A stretch of DNA of 34,034 nucleotides from Phoronis ovalis. Taxonomy: Eukaryota; Phoronida; Phoronidae. The notes beneath the pieces were generated by a model that was not told where the DNA came from, did not search any database, and was given only the letters and a program-made list of their open reading frames with translations. Positions 1-12,800 of the stretch are shown in pieces (position 1 is the first letter of the stretch; each line of letters opens with the position of its first letter). The translations under genes were made by a program, and so were the position numbers. Location of the stretch: contig JAOXYB010020070.1 of the NCBI GenBank assembly GCA_028565635.1, forward strand, positions 1 to 34,034, in the 5' to 3' direction.

Positions 1-98
1 TCGATAACAGTGAATTTGACGCGGCGGTTACAGGGTAAATCCAAAGTACCTCCAGCCTACTGCTGGGGGTACAATTATCTTGTGTACAACAAACCTGC

Positions 99-241
99 TT
101 ATGAATAGTTATTATTGTTGAGGTGGGAAAGGGTCCTATTATTATTGTTGAGGTGGGAAAGAGTCGTATTATTATTGTTGAGGTGGGAAAGAGTCGTATT
201 ATTATTGTTGAGGTGGGAAAGGGTCGTATTATTTTCATCAC
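99..241 (-). CDS. Doubtful terminal exon made of Asn/Thr decapeptide repeats
   Basis: After a phase 1 acceptor (CAATCGCAG) the frame from Kunitz 18 could continue as GDENNTTLSHL, then three more copies of NNNN-[TR]-TLSHL, ending NNNNYS and TAA at 99-101. Phase and sequon-rich content fit the locus, but the same DNA is a plain 30-bp minisatellite, the acceptor has a poor pyrimidine tract, and no AATAAA lies in the 98 bases beyond. Listed as a possibility only. Confidence 0.2.
111..230. repeat. 30-bp minisatellite, four copies
   Basis: Four consecutive 30-base units start at 111, 141, 171 and 201 and differ at one or two positions. The core is GAGGTGGGAAAGG. There are no unique spacers, so it is not a CRISPR array. 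The core recurs at the end of the element at 30629. Confidence 0.95.
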
Positions 242-584
242 CTGCGATTGCAGAAGTTGATTGCAGAAGTTTATTATTGTGATTCACGAAAAGGCAATTT
301 TATTTCCTTTGAGCTGTTGTCACTACACCCCCATTTCCCGTCTCAATGTACCGTAACAGGCGATATTTCTGATGTTATTTTACAGCATCACAAACCATGT
401 ATATATGCGGGGAGAGCATAACTTGGAAAACCTACAGTAATTAATTAAATACAGAAATGTATCTTATGTTATAAACATCAGCACACTGTATAGTAAGTGC
501 CAAATGCAAATTGGCATCACCTATTAGAAATAACGAAGGTACTAGGAGTTCATTAAAATAACTAGAAGCGGAGTATTCCCATAC

Positions 585-854
585 CTTTGGTAGTAGTAGA
601 TATCGTTGTTGGCTCAGTTGTTGTTGGTGGTGTAGCGAGTTCTTTAGTCGTAGTTGATGGGGTAGTAGGAGGTGGTAAAGTTGTTGGTACACAAGCATTC
701 TGACACTCTTCAAGTGTTTCAAAGCGATTATCATTCCCACCACAGCCCCCATAGTATGCCCTTTCACAACTGAGAAGGTCGATATCATAAAAATATACAA
801 GTGACCAGTTACCGCATGAACCATAATCCCATGGTTGCTGACACCAAGGCAATT
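585..854 (-). CDS. Kunitz domain 18 with Thr/Pro tail
   Basis: A 270-base phase 1-1 exon: CQQPWDYGSCGNWSLVYFYD, CERAYYGGCGGNDNRF, ECQNAC, then PTTLPPPTTPSTTTKELATP and a second Thr stretch. P1 is Gly. The donor AAAG|GTATGG shows at least one more exon follows, in the last 584 bases or beyond the window. Confidence 0.91.
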
Positions 855-3800
855 CTGAAATTAGGTAATGATAATAGAAGATAAGTTATTTACTGATAGT
901 AGCAGATATTCGCAGACAAAATTCTGATTTTCAGTAATTTGATACATGAACTTCTTTTCTATGGTTCATTTGATGTACAAAATAATGATTTGAATATTGG
1001 TGAATCATGTATAGCTTTTATCCTGTGACCTGAGTTAGAAAAGTTAGACATCACAATGTAGTATATTACACACACACTCACACACACACACACACACACA
1101 TATATTTGTCTTTTTGTAATTATTACATAATTGGGAGAGCTCTGGTGTATGCTCAGAATGAGCAGATTCCTAAACGATTGTTGGTAGTAGTATAATAACT
1201 GCCACACAAATCTGCAAAGCTTTGATTACCCAATATAATCATGAACAATGAATATAAAAAATAGAATGTCCAGTTACAATGGTTACTTCTATTAGTTTGA
1301 ACATTCAAATTATTCAGCCACCATTTTTTTCTTGCTCTCTTTTGTTCAACCAATCTCCTGCATCCATTTCATTTTTTAAGTTAATTTGACAATACCAATT
1401 GTTTTAATACTGCACAGATGAAACTGAATGAAAAAACATGCTGCTTTTGTACTTTTACTTGCAGAAATTGCTGAACAAAAACATAGAACATCTATCTAGG
1501 TATTCACAGCATACAAGGGTGTAAGTAAAGATTATTATTATTATTCTCAACACTACTACATATCAGCATGTCAGATTTCTATACACTCACCGGTTGTTGT
1601 GCTAAGTGTAGTGGTAGGCTTGGAAGTTGTCGTTACTTTGGCATTCAGACATTTGTTCTCACACTCGGGTAGTGTAGCAAAATTATTGTCATTTCCGTCG
1701 CATCCACCGTAATTAAATGGTTTACAACCTCCAACATAAGGATCGTAGAAGTAGGCACGTACCCAATTACTACATGAACCGATTTCTACTGGCTGTGAGC
1801 ATACTATCTCAGCTACAAACATGCAACATGCAAAAGAATATTATCAGAAACTAAATGCAATCAAGATATTTGAAAAAAAAAAATCACTCAGATTACTAAA
1901 AATGTGTCACACTAGCACTATGCTTATCAGAGAACAGCTCTATAGTAACATTTTCCATCGATTACTCTATAGTAACATTTGCTACAACTGTAGAAACTAC
2001 ATTTTACAACAGACCTATGAATACTGCACAGACAGTTATAGATAAAATGTGCTCTCTATAAAGAAACGTTTTTTCAGCAGAAAAGATGACGAATTCTAAA
2101 TGGCATGCAAAAGTTATATTTTATTTTTTTAAAACATTTTTATCATCTAATCTTGAGGAACATGTTTAACCTTCATTAAATTCATATTAAGTTTTTATAT
2201 CCATCAAGAACATAATATAACATGACAGATTATCACCTTCATAAAAATTAACACTATCCCAACTCAAAATTTAAAATTTCTACCTGGTCCCTCAGTGGTT
2301 GATGTACGAGGTTTCGGTGTGATTGCAATGTATTCCACCTCAGGTAAATCAATATCCAGCGTGTGACTATCTTCATGAATACACACGTGTTTGCACTCTT
2401 CAACGGTAACAAATCGATTTGCATTGCCATGGCAACCAGTGTAGTCAAATGGCATACAAGCTCGTTCTTGAGGATCAAAGTACCATCTGGATATGGAACC
2501 TTTACAGTTACCTTCTGCCTTGCGCAACAAACAGGCCTCTGGAATATTGTTAAAATTCAAGTTATAACATGTAACAAATTCATTTCACAGCATCACCAAT
2601 TCAGTAAAATAGGAATGACCATACCAGCTTTGTTAAGTTAAACTTTCTAGTTTTGTGCAAATGAAATGCACACTTAGTCAACAAAGAAGTTTAGAGCTCA
2701 TGAATAAACCTTTGCATGAGTGCTGAATAAATAATTAAGGCAGTTACATGCTTTCTATAATCACAGTATATCTATTAATTATCCGTTTTTATTTCAATCT
2801 GCACATTAGATAGTATTTCATTGTCCAAGATTTTGAAGTGGACAGACATTTTTAATATCCAAAACACATTCTGAACAGTGATCATAAAATGTTGATCTTT
2901 AAATAAAAACAGTGATTTTAACCTTAACTCTGTAAAAATGACGGACAATATTAAAAATTAACTGACCTTCGGGTGCTCTAGGTTTGCAGTGTCTTCCACA
3001 CGACTCCTCTGTTGCGAAATTATTTCCATTACCAAGACAACCTCCATAAACAAATTCTTTGCATAGTCCATCTTGGCGATCATAGAAGTAATATTCATAG
3101 TAGCCACCACATGAACCATATTTATCAGGGAGATGACATATATCTGCAACAGAATTCTTTTAATGGAAGTGAGTACAATACAGAACATGACCCAAAATTA
3201 AAAAGATATGTTATCCAAATAGGCATGCTATACACGTACATCACAATAATATGAGAATTATTTTCAACAATTTTTGCTTGATAAATAAACTTTCCAACAT
3301 GCATCTTTTACATAATTATATAGATTATGCAGCTATAGAAAGTTACTGTTAAAAAATAACAGTTTCACAATACATTTTGAATCCTCAATTTACTGTACAT
3401 GCACAATATATTTGTAATTTGCTATATAGAATGATATACATCTTGAGCAATTTTAAAATAACAGTAAATACAAACCTTAATTAGAAATTGACTTGCTTTT
3501 TCATTAAGGTAAAGAAGCAATAAAAAGGAATTATAATATCAACCTCAATTTAAATTTAGCATTAACAGGCATTAAATAGATAATAAACAACAGTTGCAGG
3601 CACACTATGTATAGTATGCTTTTAGTATGCAGACCTCACCTTGTATCTCTTCAACTGCAGAGGGTACAGCACCAGTAAGTCTAAACCTAGTCTGTCTTTG
3701 TACACAGACCGAGAGGCATTCTTCCTCTGAATCAAATCTGTTGGCATTTCCTTCACATCCACCATACCGGAAAGGTTGACATTGTCTGTTAGCAAAATTA

Positions 3801-6800
3801 TAATACCAACGCTTCAATTTTGCTTTGCATGGTCCACGATTGGCAGGTTCCAGACACAGATCAAACTCTGTAATTGCGGATATAATATTAATAATAATTC
3901 ATGTTCATGCAATAGCAGCTGAAACTGTACATCACATATATGTAGGCTTCAAATATTCCATGCATGGGAATAATGCAGCGAGTAATGAAGTACCCCCAAA
4001 TCAGTAAGACTGTCTTCAGTGTCATCACATGTACACCCAATGCACTGTATGTACTCTAGAGAATGCAACCTCTTTAACACATGCTTAGAGGATGCCATCT
4101 CTGTAACACAATAACAGAGCTGCTTCATAATGCATTTATCAATCCCAGTGCGACATGGAAAGGATATGATCATTTCACATGTTGCTAAATTTAGAGATTT
4201 ATAAACAGCCCATATCCTACCTAATGCATCATACGGCAGAGTAGTTGCTGGTAATCTGGTACTGGGTGTAGTTGCTTTGGTAGTTGGTTGACTTGTTGCA
4301 GGCTCTGTTGGTGGAGCAACTGTAGACAAAGGTTTTACAGCTCCTCGACACAACTCTTCACATAATCGACGATTTTCAAATCGATTGTCTACAAAAAAAA
4401 ATGTTTATTTGTCACAGAAAAACATATACGCAAACTTCCAATGCTTCATATATTAAGTTACTGTATTCACAGAAATTATTTCATTATTTTTCTTTGTCCA
4501 TGACACATCAGGAAGAAAGGTAGGTAGTTAAAAGTGTCCTTTCTTCTTTTTATATTTTCCACATCATTCTGTTAAGAATATAACTTTACATTCACAATGG
4601 ATTGGTTGTTAATAAAAAATTATCACCGGGGAAATACCTGAAAGTATTAATAATAGTTAAGGATAGATTCCATCACCATGGCGGAGTTATGAACAATTTG
4701 AATTTCTAGCCCATTAATTTAATATGGAGCAGGGGTTATACATTGTACATACGCATATCAATGGGGAAGCTAACAATATAAGGGTCATACATAAGTCATT
4801 TTTAATGAAACAGCCCAAAATTAAAGCAGAACAAAGGTATTACCATTTCCTCCACAGCCTCCATACCGGAATCTCCGACACATTTGAGATGCACTATCAT
4901 AATACCAGATTGGTTTGTACTGACGGCAGGGACCACTATCCTTAATGAGGAAACAGGATGATGTATCTAAAAGAAAGAAATAGTAGCACTCATGATGAAT
5001 AATTGATAAAATATCACTTAGTAAATAATAACACATTTTATTTAAAAAATGCTACTCAGGGTCCCACATTTCATTGTGCTTATAGTTGTCATGCACGGTG
5101 GTCCAACTTATAAATTCAGCATGGTCAGAGAAATGTTAGAAAACAACATAAAAATGAATTGTAATTAATTAAATATCCGTTTTACACTCTGGGGATGTGG
5201 TATTTGGAATGTAGGGGGAAACCACCTATGCAGGACTTCGTACTAGCATAATCTTTATGTTATAGTCCACAAAACTCTACAGCAGCAGTTTACAGCTTCC
5301 TTCAGAGTAAATGAAACCTAGTTCATGATACAAGTCATGCATGACATGACAGTTCTTTTTTATTTTGCCAGATGAGATTAGAATGGTTCTCAATGAGATC
5401 AATTACCTTTACCATCTGTAGTGATGGGTGACTGAGTCTCCTTTTCTGGTTCTTTAGTTGGCACAACTGTAACAATAACTACTGAATCAGAAATGTTTTT
5501 GGAAAATCTGGTTGATATAATGGGTGGTCTAGTGGGCGGCTCTAGTGGTGGTCTCTCCAGTGGACCTCCACAGAAGGCTACACACTGCTCAATGGTTAAA
5601 AATTTGTTATAATTACCACCACAACCACCATATATAAACTTTTTGCATTTGCCGGCTTTGACATTGAAGTAATAAACCGTGCTGTGGTCTTCACAGTAGC
5701 CAGAATCACCAGGCAAGTTGCATATTGCTGAAAAGAAAATGAATCTTGCTGTCTCCGACTCCAGGCTGAGTTATTCCAAAGAGATGCATGCATACAGTCC
5801 TTGGCATATATAGAAAAATAATACATTAGTGCAATAGCTAACAGCTTTCCACGTGTTTGTAGCGTACTGTGCAAAATAAGGAGTCTACTGAAATTAAACA
5901 AGCTAAAAATAACCAACATAAACATAAATCAAATTATAACTTACAAAACCAACAAGCTGTGATGGATCAAAATAAAAGCCTGGAAAAGGAAATAAAAATT
6001 ACTACTTAAAAAACAAAACTTTAATCATGCAGAAGATACTTTTTTTTCAGAACCACCACCCAGAATATGAATTTTATTCTGGTACCCACCACCTAGAATT
6101 TAAAATTAAAATGGACCCCCACTACCCAGAATTTTTTTTTAATTTCCCAAGTGCTATCCCCCCCCACCCACATGAGATCGTTGCTGTGTGTGGAGAATTT
6201 CCGTTAATATATCAACTTAAATTTTATTCTACTGATCAAAAATCTGCGATTGCTATAAAACTTAGCCAACAATTGACAATGACGAAAGATAATGGTCTCG
6301 GTAAACTCTGTATTATTAAATATATAGAAAGTGTCACAATGTCAATAGCAGTTAGACAAACCTGCAAGATTCGACCAGACCGTCGAAAACACGGGAGTAT
6401 TTCTACCTAATCTCTCAGTTATATTCATTCAAAACCTTGTCGATCGATGGCAATACGTCCAAAAGTCGGTAAGGCATTCCATTTTAACTCGGAGATTATC
6501 AATGCAGTTTAAATCAACTTCAAATGTAATAATAAAGCCTCACTTTATACCGAAACACATGTACACCACAAGCAGGATATGGACTGTCTGCACATGCCCA
6601 TTAATGACGTCATTTCATATTTTCCAACAACATGGGGATATGATGCCAGGACTTTCAGCAACTATCTCTGTATATTCTCCGAGTGATTTGAGTTTTAAAA
6701 TAGTTTAGATAACAATCCTTTTCATTTATTAAGAGCACAAAATAATCGTGGGGTAAAAAATAAGATCACCAATATATATAATTTAAGATGACCTGAACTT

Positions 6801-9800
6801 TATGCCAACACCCGTCAAATGGATTTATTTTCCCACCCCACCACCTATAATATGTATTTAAGTACGATACCCACCACCCATAATATTTCTATTCAACTGC
6901 CGTCCGCCCCCTCCGTACAATTGAAAGCGGAACAGCCCCAATATGATTTGTGATTTCCAAATTTTAATTTTTCAAAAAATGTTAACAGCAAAAACCCCTT
7001 CACCTGCAAATTTGAGACTGCAAAATTCAGCTTTACAGATTTGCAAAACTGTGCTTTTTTCAAATCTATGATTTTTCAAAGTTTAAAGGTCATTATATTG
7101 TAGATTTTATGGGACAGTTACATGTCAAAAGCTCACTCAGATGGTTTTGTAGACATCTACATAAAACTAGTTTGTGCAAAGTTTTAAATTTGCAGGCGGA
7201 GTTTTTCAAGGTTGTAGTTTTTTGACTAAATTTTTAAACTCCTTTTCCATCTCCCGATACTGCTTTTTATCAGGTTACATGACCAAATTCAAATTACTTA
7301 TAATGTGATACATTTATTAATGCTGACAATTATGGGACTTTTTCAGTAGGACTCGTTTATCCATGGCAGATAGTGCATGCAAATATTCTATCGAATATAC
7401 AAGAAAGTACTTTAAAATAATATGAAACTTACCAGGTCCTGAACTACCACAAGCACCCTCACATAGCTGTCTAGTCTCAAATCTGTTCCTGTTACCTTGG
7501 CAACCACCGTAATTAAACAATTTACACTGTTTGCCAGAGTAATCGTAGTACCACATAGGTAAACTAGAACGGCAAGGGCCAATATCGTATGGTAATGTAC
7601 ATATGTCTGAAATAAACATAATACGAATAACATACATTATTATGGAAATTGCTCATTAGTAAGCACATCTTAGCTTTATCATATTACTCAGTATACATGT
7701 ATATATATATAGACTCATGAATACCATTAAATGGTGAACTCTGTTCAATTCTAAAAATATCAGTACAGTTTTTGTTAAATCTCTCTTTTGAATTTAACAG
7801 ATAAAAACAACACAATGCATCTCCCTTGCATAACAATAAATACATTCTACAAAGTTCACAACAACCTTAAATTACCGTAGGTGGATTTTAAGCACAACTG
7901 CAAAAGGAATTAAAGTACTCTTTTACTAATTTACAAGTATCATTGCAATAAAATGTTAATCCATAAATAAAGAAAAACATCAGTACCTATCTGAGGTTCC
8001 TCTGTTGCTGGAACATCTGTAGCTATTAAAACACAAGTAAATCATATACTTAATAAGCACAATAAAGAGCCTCTTATACACAATTTATGGTGGCAAGTAT
8101 CATTTGATGCAGATTATTCTCAAAAGTACACAAACGTGTATATTTACATTTTGAAAGTATTCATCTCAAAACTTTATAGATACACGTATCTAATTTACTT
8201 TCTCCGAGTAGGTCAAGTTACAGCTGCTATTTTGAAATGCAAAATTCACAAGAATAGAAGAATAAAAACCCTCATGAAACTTTGCACAAATAATCTTTAC
8301 ACATCAATATGTATCCCATTTGTAAATTTTACTTTAATTGTTAATTTATAAGATAAAATGAATTTTCAAAGTTTTGTTGAGCCAATCTTGTTATTTGAGC
8401 ATTTTCAGTGTTCACTGCAATTTAAAAAATCAAAATTTGACTACGAAGCCAAGTTTATACACAAATTAATAATTTTACTGCGCAAGTTCTATCACATCTC
8501 ACGTTCAGGTGTAAATTCATACAAAGCAAAATATAAAAAAATAAAACTGCTAAAGTTACCTGTAGGTGGACACTGTTGTTCGCATTCTCCCTGTGTTGTG
8601 AATCTATTGTCATTCCCTAAACAGCCACCATAAATAAACTGTTTGCATACACCATAGTTATGATCAAAATACCAACTGGGAAAGGCAGCAAAACAAGGAC
8701 CAGCATCGGTGGGTAAAACACAAACATCTTTAACCCGAGGACCTGGAAGTTCATGAAACGTGACTGTGGTGGTTAAAGCTTTTGATGTCTGACACCATGT
8801 CACATTCTTGTGGGGGCAGAAAACTGGAGGTCCTTTCTTTAAATTATCAATCTAACCTAACAAATTCCTAACACTATAAATAATAACTTTATTTACGAAA
8901 CTAATACATCAGCTAGACTCATGAATATGTAAACAAATGACAAAAAGACTGCAAAAACATTATTGAAGCACTATGATTATAAACTTACGGCCTGGTGGGC
9001 ATTTCTTTTCACAATCTGATTGAGATAAGAAACGGTTTCCATTGCCTTCACAGCCTCCATACACAAACTCCTTACACACGCCCTCCTTGGCATCATGATA
9101 CCAACTCGGAAAATAAGCAAAACATCGACCAGTTTCAGCAGGTAGAGTACACACATCTGCAAATGAATTGCAACAGTTTGTATCAATTGTCCAGTATTAA
9201 TATGTGAAATTACAGAATAGTACTACATTTTTTGTTCACTGGTAACACAGAACCAATGTACATCACGTCGCATACCTTCATCTTTGACATGTTCATTGAC
9301 AGTTGTTTCTCCAGATTTTTTACAAGATGATTCACACTCTGCAATTGTTTCAAATCGATTCTCGTTTCCTTGGCATCCTCCATACAGAAACTCTTTACAA
9401 CTGTTATCCAGGGCATCAAAGTAGTATCGTTGCAGACGAGCATGACAAGGTCCCACATCACGAGGCAGTGCACACTTATTAGAATCTACAAAAACAACTA
9501 AAAAACAAAAAGAAAGAGTTAAATCATGACAGCGTTTTACATTGGTAATACCACAAATGGTGACATATGGCATTAAAAGTAACAAATTCACTACAAGAAC
9601 GTTGTTTTCCCCACAATAAGAGGAAGCCTTGTAGGTGACTAAAATTAAACTGATTTGAAATTGCTGTTGGGTATTCACACACATTTTTTTGGTTAATTGT
9701 TAATTAAAGAATATACTGCAGAAGATTTTGGTTTTCCATGGACAAGAAGCGGCTATGGATTGCTAAATACATGATATAAATAGCAGCCAGCAATAACTGG

Positions 9801-12800
9801 TTCTGCAGTACATTTCTACTTAACGCTTTAGGTAGTTAGTATTTTTTAAGTATCTGCTCTTTTAGTTATTTACATTTACATTAAGGCCTTATAATATTCT
9901 AAGCTTTTGTTCTCTGATATTATCTGCCAAAAGCGCTTTAGCAAAGGGTGGAATAAATAAGGGATAGGCAAAGGTTAACTATTGTACTATTGATATATAT
10001 ATTTCTTAACAATACAAATCCAGCATAAAATCTGTCCCCTCTATGAAAATTTAAGAGAAAAAAACAATACTGATTTCTAATTGAAAACAGGTTTTAACAA
10101 AAGAGCATGCATGCCACAGTAAAATTATCACAAATTGCAAATGTAAGAAATTCAAAATAAATGAGCGAACGGTTCTTTAAAGCAAGATACATTTTTCCAA
10201 TATACAATTAAATGTACTAGAATATATTATATTTAATTACCTGTTGTATTACCACCAGGTGTCGCTGTGGTTGGTGGTGCTGATATACACTGCTGTATAC
10301 AATCACCCTCACTAACAAAGTTATTCACATTCCCCTTACAGCCACCATAATAGAAAGCAGCACAAGTAGCTGCCCGAGTGTCATAATACCAGCGAAGCAT
10401 ACGTGCTTCACACGGACCAGCGTCTTTAGCCATGCTGCATGCATCTTCTATGTTATATGAAAAGAAATTATGACTACTGAGGCAAAGCAAAAAGCATAAG
10501 CAACGATATTGCACATGGCTATTATTCATACATTTTAGTGTTAGTATTCATTCTTCTTCCGGAAATTGATTGCAAATTTGACTTTTATAACAAAGCTGGT
10601 GCATTTCACCATCAGGTTTTTACTATCGTGATTAGCCATGTGTGAAAGCGTTAATATGCTGATGGTTTAATAGCAGTAGTAGGGCATGCTATAGAGTTAG
10701 AGTTAAAGAAATCAGACCAAGCAGCAGTTAGGATTTAAGTACATAGACAAGATAATAGAACAAACATAGTTGGCAATTCATTGGCAAAACTGGAAAAAAG
10801 TCACTGAGAATAAAAGGCATGGAATAATCATTTCTCAGCCAAAGAGATGTACAGTACACTGAAATAAGAGAGAAAAGAAACAGAAAAGGCAAAGAGAAAA
10901 CAGATCATGAGTTGATCCAAGCATTTATAATGAGATACAAGATCAGACACATACAAAAGAAAAATATAGAAATAAATATTAAGACAGGTAATTTTACAAT
11001 GAAACTGACTAAAGAAATTTTCAACACATGTACTCATTTACAAGTTACTTCTCGAAAGTTTTCACACTGTTCATTCAGTATATCTACATCAAAGGAAAAC
11101 AGAATTTCTATTTTTAAACTAAAAGATAACAAAAGTAGTCAGAATGAGTTAATTTGCACACTAATTTTATCTAAAATAATAATAATCTAGCAAAAATTGA
11201 ATAAGTATCTGAAAACACTGGTCCATAAAAAGTAACCTCACAATATACTTCCTTATATTAAACATGTTAGGGCAAGAAAAGGCATTCAGACACTTTTTTA
11301 TAGTTAGCCAATAACCATAATATCTAATTAATGTTTAAAAGGGTCAATCCCTTCACCAGTCAAGAAATGGGTGCATATATAAAACTAATTGCACTTAGAA
11401 ACAATGGGTCCCCAGCCAAACAGATTTAAATCCACAGTATCTACATGCCTTTCCCTTCATCTAAACCAAAGCAGTACTGGTAATTAAATAACAGTACAGT
11501 ACAACGCTATGTGTAATAAGTACAACACCTTCTCTGTTTGGTCCGCAGACTTTTTCACATTCTTCTATCGTTTCAAAGCGGTTGCCATTGCCTTCACATC
11601 CTCCATATCTGAACTGTTTGCACAAACCATCACTGGCATCAAAATAGTACCGAGTTAGATCTGCTGTACATGGACCAGTAACAGGACGAACAGTGCACAC
11701 GGCTAAAAAAAAATGTTTACATTATTATTATGCCTATCATTAGATTTAAATAGTAACAATTAATTTATAGTGCAATTGTTCACACTTACAAAATCTGGCT
11801 AGATTTATTATTTATTAATTTTTAATTATATAATAAGATTGAGCTCTCACATAAAATGCACTTGGTATTTAGACATGTTTTGCATGGTTACAGCTAGTGC
11901 TACCTACAATGTGTTTCTTTTAAAGTTTATTGCACACACTATCACTCAACTTATTGAACTTTACCATTACATTACAACACATGCTATGGGTCAACAGCAG
12001 AAACCACTAGTTGACAGGTCTAATGTTAGTAAATTAATCCAAACCTGCCAATTTTCAATAAATAAGACATAATTAAAAGTGGGAGATTAACTAATTTATT
12101 TATCATGAACAAATATCATCATAAAATAACTTATTACCAGCATGTGTGACCCTGACATTTGCAAGCATAAATTCTGTTTCCACCATGACATTATCTATCT
12201 CCTGGAATTTAAATAAACAAGATAATTTTTTACTGGTTTAACTTGGTGGACACTATCACTATACCAACCTTTACTATCCCTGGGTTTTGCATTACATCTT
12301 GCTTGACAGTCTGCCTCTCGCTCAAAATTATTTCCATTTCCTTCACAACCTCCAAAAACAAACTGTTCACAGAAACCTGTCTCTTCATTGTGAAACCATC
12401 GCTGGATGTACCCAAAGCATGGGCCAGAATCTTTTGTCAGAGAGCACACATCTGAAACATAACGGAAAGTCAGCAAAAAACCTATCACTCCTCAAAAATA
12501 ACTGGTGGTTAGTAGACCAGGGTATTCCAGGTTAGCAGCATCCAAAATATCCTTATCTGTGTTCACAGGAAATTGTTTTCAGCACCCACTACAAACTGTA
12601 CACAGTGCTAAGATTAGTTTTAATTTTGTGATTTTTTATAACTAAACATGTGTACATTTAATGATTGCTTTCCCACATACATAATAAGTGCACAGTGCAA
12701 TAGGTGATATAGTGAACTGTATGAGAAAGCAATCATTATGGGTGTCAACAATAATTCACTGGAAAACAGACCTTTAAGCAGCAACACCCTGCAAGCAACA

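Larger units (their letters stand above)
5728..7432 (-). other. 1.7-kb intron with repeat insertions
   Basis: Between Kunitz 11 and 12. Contains CCACCACC-rich repeats at 6045-6185 and 6825-6912 around a block with slightly different composition, and a foldback repeat at about 6950-7300. The plus-strand ORF at 6027-6410 is mostly translated repeat and is not accepted as a gene. Confidence 0.6.

Noticed and set aside
111-230. CRISPR-like array of 30-bp repeats
   Set aside because: The units are directly joined without unique spacers and the genome is animal; it is a minisatellite.
441-824. Minus-strand ORF of 127 codons in another frame
   Set aside because: Overlaps Kunitz 18 out of frame; it lacks the six-cysteine pattern that the chosen frame has.
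1938-1980. Direct repeat CTCTATAGTAACATTT at 1938 and 1965
   Set aside because: Two 16-base copies 27 bases apart in an intron; a minor local duplication with no further structure.
5195-5225. Short similarity TTGGAATGTA...GGGAAACC between 5.2 kb and 12.87 kb
   Set aside because: About 25 bases of loose match; too short to call a repeat without a genome search.
6027-6410. Plus-strand ORF of 127 codons
   Set aside because: The first half is translated CCACCACC repeat and the rest matches no family I recognise; no splice or promoter support.
8743-8803. Thr-containing extension upstream of Kunitz 10
   Set aside because: Only about 20 residues, no signal peptide; the acceptor CTTCCAG gives a correct phase 1 join, so the short exon is preferred.
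9223-9684. In-frame extension upstream of Kunitz 8, as a second internal start like that of Kunitz 3
   Set aside because: The extension has cysteines and hydrophobic patches but no clear signal peptide at its ATG, no Thr-rich linker, and crosses a strong acceptor; most likely intron.
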